A stretch of 64,000 nt of DNA from Kangiella koreensis DSM 16069 (GTDB lineage: Bacteria; Pseudomonadota; Gammaproteobacteria; Enterobacterales; Kangiellaceae), in NCBI RefSeq assembly GCF_000024085.1, contig NC_013166.1, positions 1,302,001 through 1,366,000 of the forward strand, in the 5' to 3' direction. Made by a program: the position numbers and the translations under genes. Positions 10,224-18,509 of the stretch are shown here, one piece after another; positions within the stretch are counted from its first letter, which is position 1, and each line of letters opens with the position of its first letter. The notes beneath the pieces are model-generated. The model saw only the letters and a list, made by a program, of their open reading frames with translations. It made no database searches and was not told the DNA's origin.

Positions 10224-10278
10224 AATCTTTTATCCTAAGATGTTTTAAACAGAGTAGAGGCATTCGGGATAGAGCGTA

Positions 10279-10292
10279 TTGATCATAATCAA
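10279..10292 (-). promoter_or_regulatory. Perfect FNR/ANR box upstream of the decarboxylase
   Basis: TTGATCATAATCAA matches the consensus TTGAT-N4-ATCAA at every specified position. It lies 56 bp from the decarboxylase ATG, a usual distance for an activating site. Confidence 0.8.
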
Positions 10293-10320
10293 CAAGAAGT
10301 GTTTCTGTTGTTCGGGTAAC

Positions 10321-10376
10321 TTTAATAAGAGAACTTTAATAAGAGAACTTTAAAAAGCGAACCTTAATCAGCCAAC
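10321..10376. repeat. Four 14-bp tandem repeats
   Basis: Two identical copies of TTTAATAAGAGAAC (10321-10334, 10335-10348) are followed by degenerating copies TTTAAAAAGCGAAC and CTTAATCAGCCAAC. The last copy overlaps the 3' end of the radical-SAM gene. It is a potential variable-number repeat between that gene and the decarboxylase promoter. Confidence 0.8.
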
Positions 10377-10985
10377 TTTATCGAGATATCGGCAAACAAA
10401 TTCAGCACCAAGGTTTTCAGCAATTTTTTTACATTCTTTGATATCGACACCTGCCAAACCGTCAATAGCAGTGACCCTAACCGCTTTAAAGGCTCCTACA
10501 CTGTGTTTTATAAACTCTTTAACCGCTGAATAGGCATTGGATAGTTGCGGATGACAGTGCCGCTTATAAATGGCTTCGTTCTGTGCATTGAGTGAAACGG
10601 ACACGGTATCAATGACTTCGCTAAGCTCAGGGATAATATTTCTCTTGTGAACAAGACAACCTAAGCCGTCGGTGTTGAGACGTGTTTTAACGCCTTGTTC
10701 TTTGCAATAGCGAGCAATTTCTATAAGTGGTTTGAGCCGCAGGGTCGGCTCGCCAAATCCACAAAAAACCACTTCTTGATACTGTGATAAGTCAGGCAGG
10801 CTAGCTATAACTTCTTGAGATTTAGGTTGTTTTTGTAATGCCAGGTTGTATTGGTGAACTTGTGGATCACCATGGGTTTTAGGGCAAAACTGACACACCA
10901 AAGTGCAGCGATCACTAATATTTAAATATAGACTGCCCCGAATTTCATACCATAGCACTGGCTGCTTCATGGTTTCAGACTTCAT
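10368..10985 (-). CDS. Radical-SAM protein of the TatD-linked type
   Basis: A 205-residue radical S-adenosylmethionine enzyme with a CxxxCxxC cluster motif (CTLVCQFC) near residue 27. A glycine-rich SAM-binding segment (FCGFGEPTLR) and an NTDG/SVSLNAQ pattern follow. Length and motif spacing resemble the short radical-SAM family often annotated as linked to TatD nucleases; its reaction is unknown. No tatD lies in this window. The gene overlaps the upstream DGC-domain gene by 11 bp, and GAGGAA precedes its ATG, so the two are translationally coupled. It is likely transcribed with that gene from the FNR-box region near 11.43 kb. Confidence 0.8.
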   Translation of the reverse strand: MKSETMKQPVLWYEIRGSLYLNISDRCTLVCQFCPKTHGDPQVHQYNLALQKQPKSQEVIASLPDLSQYQEVVFCGFGEPTLRLKPLIEIARYCKEQGVKTRLNTDGLGCLVHKRNIIPELSEVIDTVSVSLNAQNEAIYKRHCHPQLSNAYSAVKEFIKHSVGAFKAVRVTAIDGLAGVDIKECKKIAENLGAEFVCRYLDKVG

Positions 10986-11361
10986 CAGCTAATTCCTCAG
11001 ACATCTCTCTAGCTATCACACGAACCTCAATTAATAAGTTGTTCACTGTTTCTTCTGACACTGCCTCGTTATAGCGTTTTTTGTAGCCATAGGTTGTTAA
11101 TACCAAGTGTTCATCTGGAATAACGTCATGATTACCCAGGCAAGCTTTGGCACATGCTAAGTGGCAGCCATCAATTGCAATAATCTTGCGGCTTGATTTG
11201 GCTTTTTTAACCAAAGAGGGGACATTGCCTCCAACACCGGCAATGCACGACATTTCGGCCAATTGCTCTTTGTTAAGGGTCACTGCAAGGTGATTGGCGG
11301 TTTGTGCCAAGTTGGAACAACCCGAGCAAGAATATACAAGAGGTTTGTCATTAGTAGCCAT
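10975..11361 (-). CDS. DGC-domain putative zinc-binding protein
   Basis: A small Cys-rich protein of about 128 residues with a CSGCS motif near the N-terminus and IDGCHLACAKACL in the middle. These are characteristic of the DGC-domain family, thought to bind a metal through its cysteines. Function is unknown. The frame extends to a TTG at 11376, but the ATG at 11361 (MATNDKPLVYSC) puts the conserved region at the usual distance. It is divergent from nrdD, with two FNR-like sites between them, and overlaps the radical-SAM gene. The pair may serve a metal or redox task needed under anaerobiosis (inference). Confidence 0.75.
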   Translation of the reverse strand: MATNDKPLVYSCSGCSNLAQTANHLAVTLNKEQLAEMSCIAGVGGNVPSLVKKAKSSRKIIAIDGCHLACAKACLGNHDVIPDEHLVLTTYGYKKRYNEAVSEETVNNLLIEVRVIAREMSEELADEV

Positions 11362-11428
11362 AAGCTTCACATTCAAAATGACTCTGATATCAGACGGACA
11401 ATGTAACGTTTATGGGAGGGTTAGCTAA

Positions 11429-11442
11429 TTGATCTGCATCAA
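11429..11442. promoter_or_regulatory. Perfect FNR box between DGC gene and nrdD
   Basis: TTGATCTGCATCAA is a full match to TTGAT-N4-ATCAA. It is 68 bp from the DGC ATG and 147 bp from the nrdD ATG, so it may serve either or both divergent promoters. Confidence 0.8.
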
Positions 11443-11471
11443 GTTGCATGGAGAAAAAATATAACAACAAG

Positions 11472-11485
11472 TTGAGCTAGATCAA
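11472..11485 (+). promoter_or_regulatory. Second FNR-like box, nearer nrdD
   Basis: TTGAGCTAGATCAA differs from the FNR consensus at one position. It is 104 bp before the nrdD start. Together with the perfect site at 11429 it makes oxygen-responsive control of nrdD likely. Confidence 0.65.
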
Positions 11486-11588
11486 GGATAGAGATACCAC
11501 ATATTGATTAAATCGATCTCGAAAACACAATATATTGAATCTGTGGTGGTTTGAATACCAATTTGCAGAGAGCAATGGAGATAACGAT

Positions 11589-13628
11589 ATGGGTATTGAA
11601 ATAGAAAAGGCACCGATGCCACTCAAGATTGTAAAGAGGGATTTAACGGAAGCCAAGTTCGAACGTGCGAAAATTTATGAAGCAGTAATGAAAGCTGGCA
11701 AGGCTTCAGGAGAGTTTGATGCCGATGAGGCAGAAAAACTCACCCGCCAGGTGATTGATGTTTTGAGTTTCAGGTTCACCGATTTAACGGTGCCAACGGT
11801 AGAGCAGGTACAAGATATTGTTGAGCATTGTCTGGCTGTAAATCAGTATTTTGCTACCGCTAAAGCTTATATTTTATACCGCGAAAAACACAAAATAATT
11901 CGTGAAAACAAGAAGACTTTTCTCGATATCACTTCATCAGTTGAGGAGTATTTATCAGGCTCGGACTGGCGTGTAAAAGCCAATGCTAACCAGGGCTATT
12001 CATTGGGTGGACTAATCCTTAATGTTTCAGGAAAGGTTATTGCCAACTACTGGCTCAATCATATTTACGAGCCTGAAATTGGTGAAGCGCATCGTAATGC
12101 TGACTTGCATATTCATGACCTGGATATGTTGGCAGGTTATTGCGCAGGCTGGTCTTTAAGAACCTTGTTGCATGAAGGTTTAAATGGTGTGCCAGGAAAA
12201 ATTGACTCTGGTCCGCCAAAACATTTGTCCAGTGCCATTGGCCAAATGGTTAACTTCCTCGGTACTTTACAAAATGAATGGGCAGGCGCACAGGCCTTCA
12301 GTTCTTTTGATACTTATTTAGCGCCATATATCCGTAAAGACGCAATGAAATATGAGGATATTAAACAGTGTATACAGGAATTTATTTACAACCTGAATGT
12401 GCCTTCACGTTGGGGCACGCAAACACCGTTCACTAATATCACTTTGGATTGGGTTTGCCCAGAAGACTTGCGTGAGCAGATCCCAATTATTGCTGGGGAA
12501 GAGATGCCTTTTGCCTATGGTGATTTGCAAAAGGAAATGGACCTGATCAATCGTGCCTATATTGAGGTCATGATAGAAGGGGATGCTAAAAAACGGGTCT
12601 TTACCTTCCCCATACCAACCTACAACATCACGCCTGATTTTGATTGGGAGTCTGAAAACTCTGACCTGTTGTTTGAGATGACTGCAAAGTATGGCTTGCC
12701 GTATTTTCAGAACTTCGTTAACTCTGAGTTATCACCCAATATGGTTCGCTCGATGTGTTGTCGCTTGCAGTTGGACTTACGCGAGCTTCTTAAGCGTGGT
12801 AATGGTTTGTTTGGCTCTGCTGAACAAACAGGATCATTGGGTGTTGTAACCATTAATTGCGCCCGCTTAGGTTATCTCTATAAAGGTGACAAAAAGGCGC
12901 TGCTGGATCGTATTGATGAGTTAATGATTATGGCCAAAGATTCATTAGAGGTGAAGCGTAAAGTCATTCAGCATTATATCGACAGTGATTTGTTCCCTTA
13001 CACCAAGCGCTATTTAGGCACACTGCGCAATCACTTCTCGACTATTGGCGTAAATGGTATCAATGAGATGGTGCGTAACTTCACCAATGATGAACATGAT
13101 ATTACCTCAGAAGAAGGTCATGCATTGGCTATCGAACTACTTGATCATGTTCGTGCACGCATGGTGCAGTATCAGGAAGAAACGGGGCATCTTTATAATC
13201 TGGAAGCAACTCCGGCAGAAGGCACCACTTATCGCTTTGCAAAAGAAGATAAGAAGCGTTACTCAGACATCATTCAGGCTGGTTACGAAGATGCACCTTA
13301 CTACACTAATTCATCGCAGTTGCCTGTAGGTCATACCGATGATGCCTTTGAGGCGTTAGAGCTGCAAGATGAGCTACAGAGTAAATATACCGGCGGTACA
13401 GTTCTGCACCTTTACATGGGCGAGCGCATATCCAGCGCTGAAGCTTGTAAAAAAATGGTGCGCAAGACCTTAACCAATTTCCGTTTGCCTTATATCACCA
13501 TCACACCAACTTTCTCGATTTGTCCTGTGCATGGCTATCTGCAAGGTGAGCATGAATATTGCCCACGCTGTGATGAAACTCTGGTACAGAAATCGGGTGG
13601 TAAAAATAACGAAAAGGTGTGCTGCTAA
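11589..13628 (+). CDS. nrdD: Anaerobic (class III) ribonucleotide reductase, large part without glycyl-radical tail
   Basis: A 679-residue protein carrying the N-terminal ATP-cone (LKIVKRDLTEAKFERAKI) and the ten-stranded barrel of NrdD (ADLHIHDLDMLAGYCAGWSL, PSRWGTQTPFTNITLDW, FTFPIPTYNITPDFDW). The C-terminal zinc-site region is CPVHGYLQGEHEYCPRCD. It makes deoxyribonucleotides without oxygen. The protein stops at KVCC, directly after the zinc region, and the RVxGY glycyl-radical loop expected there is absent. That loop is encoded by the separate small gene at 13733. The ATG at 11589 is preferred over 11535 because GGAG precedes it and the family N-terminus starts there. FNR-type sites lie upstream. 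Confidence 0.92.
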   Translation: MGIEIEKAPMPLKIVKRDLTEAKFERAKIYEAVMKAGKASGEFDADEAEKLTRQVIDVLSFRFTDLTVPTVEQVQDIVEHCLAVNQYFATAKAYILYREKHKIIRENKKTFLDITSSVEEYLSGSDWRVKANANQGYSLGGLILNVSGKVIANYWLNHIYEPEIGEAHRNADLHIHDLDMLAGYCAGWSLRTLLHEGLNGVPGKIDSGPPKHLSSAIGQMVNFLGTLQNEWAGAQAFSSFDTYLAPYIRKDAMKYEDIKQCIQEFIYNLNVPSRWGTQTPFTNITLDWVCPEDLREQIPIIAGEEMPFAYGDLQKEMDLINRAYIEVMIEGDAKKRVFTFPIPTYNITPDFDWESENSDLLFEMTAKYGLPYFQNFVNSELSPNMVRSMCCRLQLDLRELLKRGNGLFGSAEQTGSLGVVTINCARLGYLYKGDKKALLDRIDELMIMAKDSLEVKRKVIQHYIDSDLFPYTKRYLGTLRNHFSTIGVNGINEMVRNFTNDEHDITSEEGHALAIELLDHVRARMVQYQEETGHLYNLEATPAEGTTYRFAKEDKKRYSDIIQAGYEDAPYYTNSSQLPVGHTDDAFEALELQDELQSKYTGGTVLHLYMGERISSAEACKKMVRKTLTNFRLPYITITPTFSICPVHGYLQGEHEYCPRCDETLVQKSGGKNNEKVCC

Positions 13629-13732
13629 TGTTTGAATTTTATCTACAAGATGCAGAGCTGGTGAATCTGTTTCACGCAAAAAAGTACGATTTAAATAGTT
13701 CAACTACTCTTTCAACAACAAAGGAGAAAACA

Positions 13733-13873
13733 ATGACTCAACTTAACAATCAAGATCGCCAAAAGTGCGAAGTCTGGACTCGCGTTATGGGCTACCATAG
13801 ACCAGTATCAGCTTTTAACAAAGGCAAGCAATCTGAGCACAAAGAACGTCAACATTTTAAAGAGCGTGCCTAA
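13733..13873 (+). CDS. nrdD: Free-standing glycyl-radical domain of NrdD (46 aa)
   Basis: A 46-residue peptide containing CEVWTRVMGYHRPVSAFN and GKQSEHKERQHF. This is the glycyl-radical loop normally fused to the NrdD C-terminus; the radical Gly is in RVMGY. It has its own strong ribosome binding site (AAGGAG, 7 nt before the ATG). It sits 104 bp after the nrdD stop, and its TAA overlaps the nrdG ATG (TAATG). The same frame is open back to an ATG at 13628 that overlaps the nrdD stop. A longer coupled product of about 81 residues is therefore possible, but the strong site at 13733 favours the short form. It should dock into NrdD and receive the radical from NrdG. Confidence 0.88.
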   Translation: MTQLNNQDRQKCEVWTRVMGYHRPVSAFNKGKQSEHKERQHFKERA

Positions 13874-14622
13874 TGTTCAAAGTGGCTCAACCAATCAGTA
13901 ACATCGATCGTGATGTTACTTTGCGAGTAGGGGGCATTACGCCCCTTACTACCATCGATTATCCAAATCATTTGTCCTGCGTTGTATATTGCCAAGGTTG
14001 CGCCTGGCGTTGCCGTTATTGTCATAATCCTGAGCTGATACCGACGAAAGCCGATCAGTCTTACGATTGGCAGGAGCTGGTAAACTTTTTAACAAAAAGA
14101 CAAGGCTTGTTAGAGGCAGTGGTTTTCAGTGGTGGCGAGCCTTTGCTGCAATCGGCGTTAGTTCCAGCTATTGAAACCGTTAAAGCAATGGGGTTCAAAG
14201 TTGGTCTGCATACTGGAGGCTCTGCGCCAAAACGCTTTAAAGCGCTGCTTTCTAATGTTGACTGGGTTGGGTTTGATGTCAAAGATCTACCAGAGTTTGG
14301 TGATGCGATTATTCGAGTGGATGGCGCAGCTCAGGCAAACTGGCAAAGCTTAGACCTGTTGCTAGACAGTGGCGTTGATTACGAGTGTCGTACTACCGTG
14401 CACTGGAACTTAACCAATCCCGATAGAGTCTTAAAGCTTGCTAAAACCTTAGCTGAGAAGGGCGTAAAGAGATATAACCTACAAATTGCCCGCAACAAAA
14501 ACACTCTCGACGAAACACTACGAAGCGATGAATTCGCCTACTCAATGATTGATAAAGAAACCCGCCAGCAACTCTGTGCCGCGATAGAACCAATGTTTGA
14601 TAGCTTCAAATGGGTGGAGTAA
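13873..14622 (+). CDS. nrdG: Anaerobic ribonucleotide reductase activase (radical SAM)
   Basis: A 249-residue radical-SAM protein that abstracts hydrogen from the glycyl-radical Gly of NrdD. The iron-sulfur motif is CQGCAWRCRYCHNPELIP (CxxxCxxC core at WRCRYC). It is followed by VVFSGGEPLLQ, the SAM-binding GGE motif. Length and context fit the NrdG2-type activase rather than the shorter E. coli NrdG. The start codon overlaps the stop of the glycyl-radical peptide gene, giving tight coupling of activase and substrate peptide. This ends the nrdD operon. Confidence 0.92.
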   Translation: MFKVAQPISNIDRDVTLRVGGITPLTTIDYPNHLSCVVYCQGCAWRCRYCHNPELIPTKADQSYDWQELVNFLTKRQGLLEAVVFSGGEPLLQSALVPAIETVKAMGFKVGLHTGGSAPKRFKALLSNVDWVGFDVKDLPEFGDAIIRVDGAAQANWQSLDLLLDSGVDYECRTTVHWNLTNPDRVLKLAKTLAEKGVKRYNLQIARNKNTLDETLRSDEFAYSMIDKETRQQLCAAIEPMFDSFKWVE

Positions 14623-14634
14623 TTCTAGTTCCAC

Positions 14635-14661
14635 TTTTCAGCTCTAACCTCTAACTGAAAA
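14635..14661 (+). terminator. Possible terminator after nrdG
   Basis: The perfect 7-bp stem TTTTCAG/CTGAAAA lies 13 bp after the nrdG stop codon. The T tract is weak (CATCTACTATTTT). Confidence 0.45.
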
Positions 14662-15042
14662 CATCTACTATTTTGGTTCTTCAAAAAGAAAATGCCCAAA
14701 TGGTAATTCCAATTTCCCATTTATATTGAGCTGAGACACGTACAAAATATAGCAATCAAAATCGTGGATAATTTTGATAAGAATTTTCAGCACAGGGATG
14801 TGATGTAAATTCTGGTGCGTTAAGTATTTTGGGAGTGACGAAGGGAGTCACGCTTCACGTGACCTCAATATACGGGTGGTCTTCTTTTGGTTACTTTTCT
14901 TGACCACGCAAGAAAAGTAACTCGCTGAGTAGCGAAAACAGAGTTAGGTAAAAGCTATAAAGAATATGTGTTCACACATTCTCGAGCTACCGAAGGAAAG
15001 TGCACGTGGTAAATGATGAGATAAAATCAGAGCCAGCGACAC
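14662..15042. other. Gene-free spacer with several hairpins
   Basis: No convincing gene was found. It contains a GTGAC/GTCAC hairpin (~14835), a CACGTG site (~14858), the long hairpin listed separately at 14890, and ATGTG-TTCA-CACAT at about 14967. This resembles intergenic REP/BIME-like repeats rather than coding sequence. Confidence 0.6.
14890..14921. repeat. REP-like hairpin, 13-bp perfect stem
   Basis: GTTACTTTTCTTG and CAAGAAAAGTAAC form a perfect 13-bp stem with a 6-nt loop. Similar GGTTACTTTTCTTG palindromes recur between genes in many Proteobacteria. Only one copy is visible here. Confidence 0.75.
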
Positions 15043-15765
15043 CTACAAGCTGGCCACTCCATCGCTAGACTCTAAGTAATATTGAGATAGTCTCTCACGC
15101 TGCAAAACAATAACCTTGCCATTACTGAACGAAAACACATTTTCATCTTCAAACTTCTTCAATAAACGTGAGAATGTTTCAGGCCTGATAGATAATTTCC
15201 CTGCAATAGATTTTTTTGAAATATTTATAGGGAAGGTGCCACCATCTTCAATATCATGCGGCATCATGTCATAGACAAATCGCGCAACACGCTGGGAAGC
15301 ATCGAGAACGGTTAGCATCTCAATCTCATTTACATGGCCACGCATCTTCAAGGAGATATTACCGAGCATTTTCAAAGCCAGATCACTGTTGTTGTGTAGT
15401 AGGTTATAAAAATACTCACTGGGAACCGCCAAAATTTGTGTGCGTTTAGTGCTTGTAGCATTAATGGGATAGAACTTTTTTTGCAAAAACATGAGTGCTT
15501 CTGCAAAAGTGTCATTGCCATTAACGAACTTAATGATTTTCTCTTTGCCTTCTGTGGAAATCAGGTGCAATTTGACTTGCCCGTCAAGTACCAAGAAGAA
15601 GTACTTGGCGGGCTGTCCTTGACTGATAACAGGCTTGTTTGGTTTAAAATAGGTGAGTTTACTGATGGCCAACAGTTTCTGAAGCTGTTCATCACTGAGG
15701 CAGTTGAACATCGCATTACGGCGCAGTGTTGGTGCCAAACTGGTTAGTTGCATTGCTTCCATCAT
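15043..15765 (-). CDS. Crp/Fnr-family transcriptional regulator, DNR-like (no Fe-S cysteines)
   Basis: A 240-residue regulator with an N-terminal cyclic-nucleotide-type sensor domain (about 20-150), a dimer helix and a C-terminal winged helix. In the recognition helix, IRPETFSRLLKKF keeps the E..SR pattern of FNR, so binding to TTGAT-N4-ATCAA-type sites is expected. The N-terminus has a single Cys (MFNCLS) and lacks the Cys cluster that holds the FNR [4Fe-4S]. It therefore fits the DNR/NNR branch (haem-based nitric-oxide or redox sensing) or another effector. It stands alone, and several matching sites occur within 10 kb. Confidence 0.85.
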   Translation of the reverse strand: MMEAMQLTSLAPTLRRNAMFNCLSDEQLQKLLAISKLTYFKPNKPVISQGQPAKYFFLVLDGQVKLHLISTEGKEKIIKFVNGNDTFAEALMFLQKKFYPINATSTKRTQILAVPSEYFYNLLHNNSDLALKMLGNISLKMRGHVNEIEMLTVLDASQRVARFVYDMMPHDIEDGGTFPINISKKSIAGKLSIRPETFSRLLKKFEDENVFSFSNGKVIVLQRERLSQYYLESSDGVASL

Positions 15766-15821
15766 AATTTCTCTCTCTATCTACTTTAGCCAAACATTAG
15801 GCTAATCATTGGTAAGTGTGA

Positions 15822-17036
15822 CTAGAAATTAGCCACTAGCATTAGCCATATTTTGCGAGTATCAACGGAATGACTATCCGATGAATAATCAGCGAGCTTC
15901 GCTACAAATGTTAAGTTTTTGTCAATTTTGGTTGAGTAGTTAAGTCCAAGCTCTGAGCCATAATCTTGATTAGTCGCATCAGCCTGATAATCATGATAAA
16001 CAACGCTGATTTTTGACATAACAAAACTAGTACCAATCGTAAGGTAAGTGTCTTCTATACCTGCATCAGGTGTTACTAGGAACTGATCTGCCCAGCCTTG
16101 AAACTTATGCTTTGTGGCTAGTGGAGTTTGAAATGCCTGACCTGCAACATTGGCATCACCGCCCAGTACTTCCTGACCCGCCGCAAACGTCCAGTTTTGT
16201 AGCTTGTACCCAACTTCTAGTAATTGATAGTCAGTGCTTAGGTCAGCAGGGTTGTCTTCATACTCAGACTGCTTGGCGTATTCTGCATTGAAAAATAGTG
16301 GTAATTCAGATGTTCCACCATATGAGAAACGGGCACCTAACGTTTTAGTCGAACTTAAAGGCGCTTCTTTAAAATCCAGGAAGTAACCATAAAAGTTTAA
16401 ATCCATTGTGTCAGACAAAGCCCAGTCATAATTTAGGAAATGACTTCGAGTATCGGTATTACCATCAAAAATAGTATTGATGTTATTGACGTAGGCATAC
16501 GTAATGTTGGCATTGTCAAACGAACGATTGTTGATTAGTAGGCCATCATAAGTCTGTTCATTCTGACGCCAGCCAACGCCACCGACGAAGCGTTGGGTGC
16601 CTAAGTTGATACGTTGACGGCCAGCAATCACTTTGGTGTTATCAAAGCCGCTGTAGGTCAGTGCAGCCTGATTTATTTCTGTCGCTTCCGGATCGGCTAC
16701 AACAGAATAATCAGTGTTACCATTTAAGGTACTGTTGTAGTCATCACGGTTAGTGACAGCGCTGACGTTATCTACTTCAAACTTAAAGCTGAAATCATTA
16801 TAAGTTTGTGTATCTAGCGTTACCCGCGTCAACAGGGTAGAGGCAATAGCATCTTCTAGCGCGTTATCCTGATCAACATCTTCAAGACGGTAGCGTAAGT
16901 GCCACTTAACATCGGTATTTTCCAATGATTCGGCAAAACTATTGGCTTGTTCTTGAGATTCATCCGCTTGCACGATGGCAGAACCTAGCAACAGGACACT
17001 AGCAACAGCGATCGATATTTTTGTTAAATGGGTCAT
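15822..17036 (-). CDS. Outer-membrane beta-barrel porin (alginate-export/porin-like)
   Basis: A 404-residue exported protein. The start at 17036 is preferred because GGAG lies 6 nt upstream and a good signal peptide follows (MTHLTKISIAVASVLLLGSA...). A longer frame opens at 17084. The body is rich in alternating aromatic/polar strands (FSFKFEVDNV, NITYAYVNNI, LNFYGYFLDF), and the last residue is Phe (LMLVANF), the usual BAM signal. The GRQRINLGTQRFVGGVGWRQNEQTYDG segment resembles alginate-export-type barrels. Solute is unknown. A DNR-like palindrome lies 64 bp upstream. Confidence 0.78.
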   Translation of the reverse strand: MTHLTKISIAVASVLLLGSAIVQADESQEQANSFAESLENTDVKWHLRYRLEDVDQDNALEDAIASTLLTRVTLDTQTYNDFSFKFEVDNVSAVTNRDDYNSTLNGNTDYSVVADPEATEINQAALTYSGFDNTKVIAGRQRINLGTQRFVGGVGWRQNEQTYDGLLINNRSFDNANITYAYVNNINTIFDGNTDTRSHFLNYDWALSDTMDLNFYGYFLDFKEAPLSSTKTLGARFSYGGTSELPLFFNAEYAKQSEYEDNPADLSTDYQLLEVGYKLQNWTFAAGQEVLGGDANVAGQAFQTPLATKHKFQGWADQFLVTPDAGIEDTYLTIGTSFVMSKISVVYHDYQADATNQDYGSELGLNYSTKIDKNLTFVAKLADYSSDSHSVDTRKIWLMLVANF

Positions 17037-17099
17037 TATCAGCTCCAATATGCTTTTTATTTGGCACTTGATACCATACCGCATTAAATCAGCCCGACT

Positions 17100-17113
17100 T
17101 TGACATATGTCAA
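17100..17113 (-). promoter_or_regulatory. FNR/DNR-like palindrome upstream of the porin
   Basis: TTGACATATGTCAA is a perfect palindrome. It differs from TTGAT-N4-ATCAA by one base per half-site and is 64 bp before the porin ATG. DNR-type sites often have GTCAA half-sites. Confidence 0.5.
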
Positions 17114-17171
17114 TAAAAGCATTCTTAATGCATCTTTAGGTGTAAACCAATATCCACAGCTTCTTATCGGT

Positions 17172-18488
17172 TTACAAATTTTTCATCAGCAATGACATAG
17201 AATCAATATTAGCCGTTTTGACACTCTCAGGCAGTCTCAAAACCACTCTATGACCGGAGCCTGGGGCCACATCCATAGACTGTCCCTTGATGTTTTCCAT
17301 ATCATTGAGTTGGAAATACTGATTGCCATTGGGAGTCATCAATTCAAGCGTATCGCCAATTTCAAAACGGTTTTTGACTTCTACGGTTATCGAGTCGTCC
17401 GATTTTTCACTGATTTCACCCACGAAGAGTTGTCGGTCGCGTAGGGAGTTTCCGGTTTCGTAATTCTGATACTCATCATGCACATGACGACGATAGAAAC
17501 CTTCGGTGTAACCGCGGTGGGCCAGTTTTTCCAGCTCATCCATCAGTTGCATATTGAATGGTTTTCCTGCGACTGCATCATCAATGGCTTGTCGATAGAC
17601 TTGGGCGGTTCGAGCCACATAATAGTGTGATTTGGTGCGGCCTTCGATTTTAAGTGAGTCGATGCCCATACGGGTAAATTGGTCCACATGCTGTACCGCA
17701 CGCAAATCTTTGGAGTTCATGATGTAGGTGCCATGCTCATCTTCAAATACTGGCATGTATTCGCCCGGACGTTCTTTCTCCTGTAGTAAAAAGACTGACT
17801 GTTGATCGACGGTTTGTACCGCTGGTTCTGGTTGGCTAACGGCGATAATATCGCCGGAGTCAGTTTCAGTTGCTTCATGAAGGTCATATTTCCAGCGACA
17901 AGCATTAGTACAAGTGCCCTGATTGGGATCGCGATGGTTAAAATAACCTGATAATAAACAACGTCCGGAATAAGCCATACATAAAGCGCCATGGACAAAT
18001 ACTTCAAGCTCCATTTCAGGGCAGTGAGTTTTGATTTCTCCTATTTCTTTAATAGACAATTCACGAGATAAAATGACGCGCTTGATGCCTTGCTGATACC
18101 AGAATTTAACCGTCGCATAGTTGGTGGCGTTGGCTTGAACCGACAGATGCACTTCTTGTTCCGGATAAGCCTCGCGAACCATCATAATCAGACCCGGATC
18201 GGACATAATTAATGCATCCGGCTTTAAGGCTATGACTTCCTTAATGTCATTCATGAAGGTTTTGATTTTGCTGTTATGAGGGGCGATATTACTGGCTATG
18301 TAGAATTTCTTGCCTTGCGTATGCGCTTCTTCAATACCAATCGCAATATTGTCCAGTCCAAAATCATTATTGCGAACGCGCAAACTGTAGCGAGGCTGCC
18401 CGGCATAAACCGCATCTGCGCCATAGGCAAATGCATAACGCATATTTCTTAATGTCCCGGCAGGGGACAGTAGTTCAGGTATTTTCAT
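17172..18488 (-). CDS. trhP: tRNA 5-hydroxyuridine modification protein TrhP (YegQ, U32 family)
   Basis: A 438-residue peptidase-U32-family protein starting MKIPELLSPAGTLRNMRYAF and containing the Cys-rich segment SGRCLLSGYFNH with GTCTNACRWKYDL, the iron-sulfur ligands of the family. Family knowledge: E. coli TrhP makes 5-hydroxyuridine at the wobble position of tRNA without oxygen, using a chorismate-pathway compound (prephenate). It is the last gene of an hpd-VOC-phhA-trhP unit, 21 bp after phhA. Its place beside aromatic amino-acid hydroxylation genes is noteworthy given the prephenate link. Confidence 0.85.
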   Translation of the reverse strand: MKIPELLSPAGTLRNMRYAFAYGADAVYAGQPRYSLRVRNNDFGLDNIAIGIEEAHTQGKKFYIASNIAPHNSKIKTFMNDIKEVIALKPDALIMSDPGLIMMVREAYPEQEVHLSVQANATNYATVKFWYQQGIKRVILSRELSIKEIGEIKTHCPEMELEVFVHGALCMAYSGRCLLSGYFNHRDPNQGTCTNACRWKYDLHEATETDSGDIIAVSQPEPAVQTVDQQSVFLLQEKERPGEYMPVFEDEHGTYIMNSKDLRAVQHVDQFTRMGIDSLKIEGRTKSHYYVARTAQVYRQAIDDAVAGKPFNMQLMDELEKLAHRGYTEGFYRRHVHDEYQNYETGNSLRDRQLFVGEISEKSDDSITVEVKNRFEIGDTLELMTPNGNQYFQLNDMENIKGQSMDVAPGSGHRVVLRLPESVKTANIDSMSLLMKNL

Positions 18489-18509
18489 AGTGTGTTAGTT
18501 ATAGAGTGA

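Noticed and set aside
10368..10985. The short radical-SAM protein as an nrdG paralogue
   Set aside because: Its Cys motif is CxxxCxxC in a different context, it lacks the CRYCHN signature, and it is shorter. A true nrdG lies downstream of nrdD.
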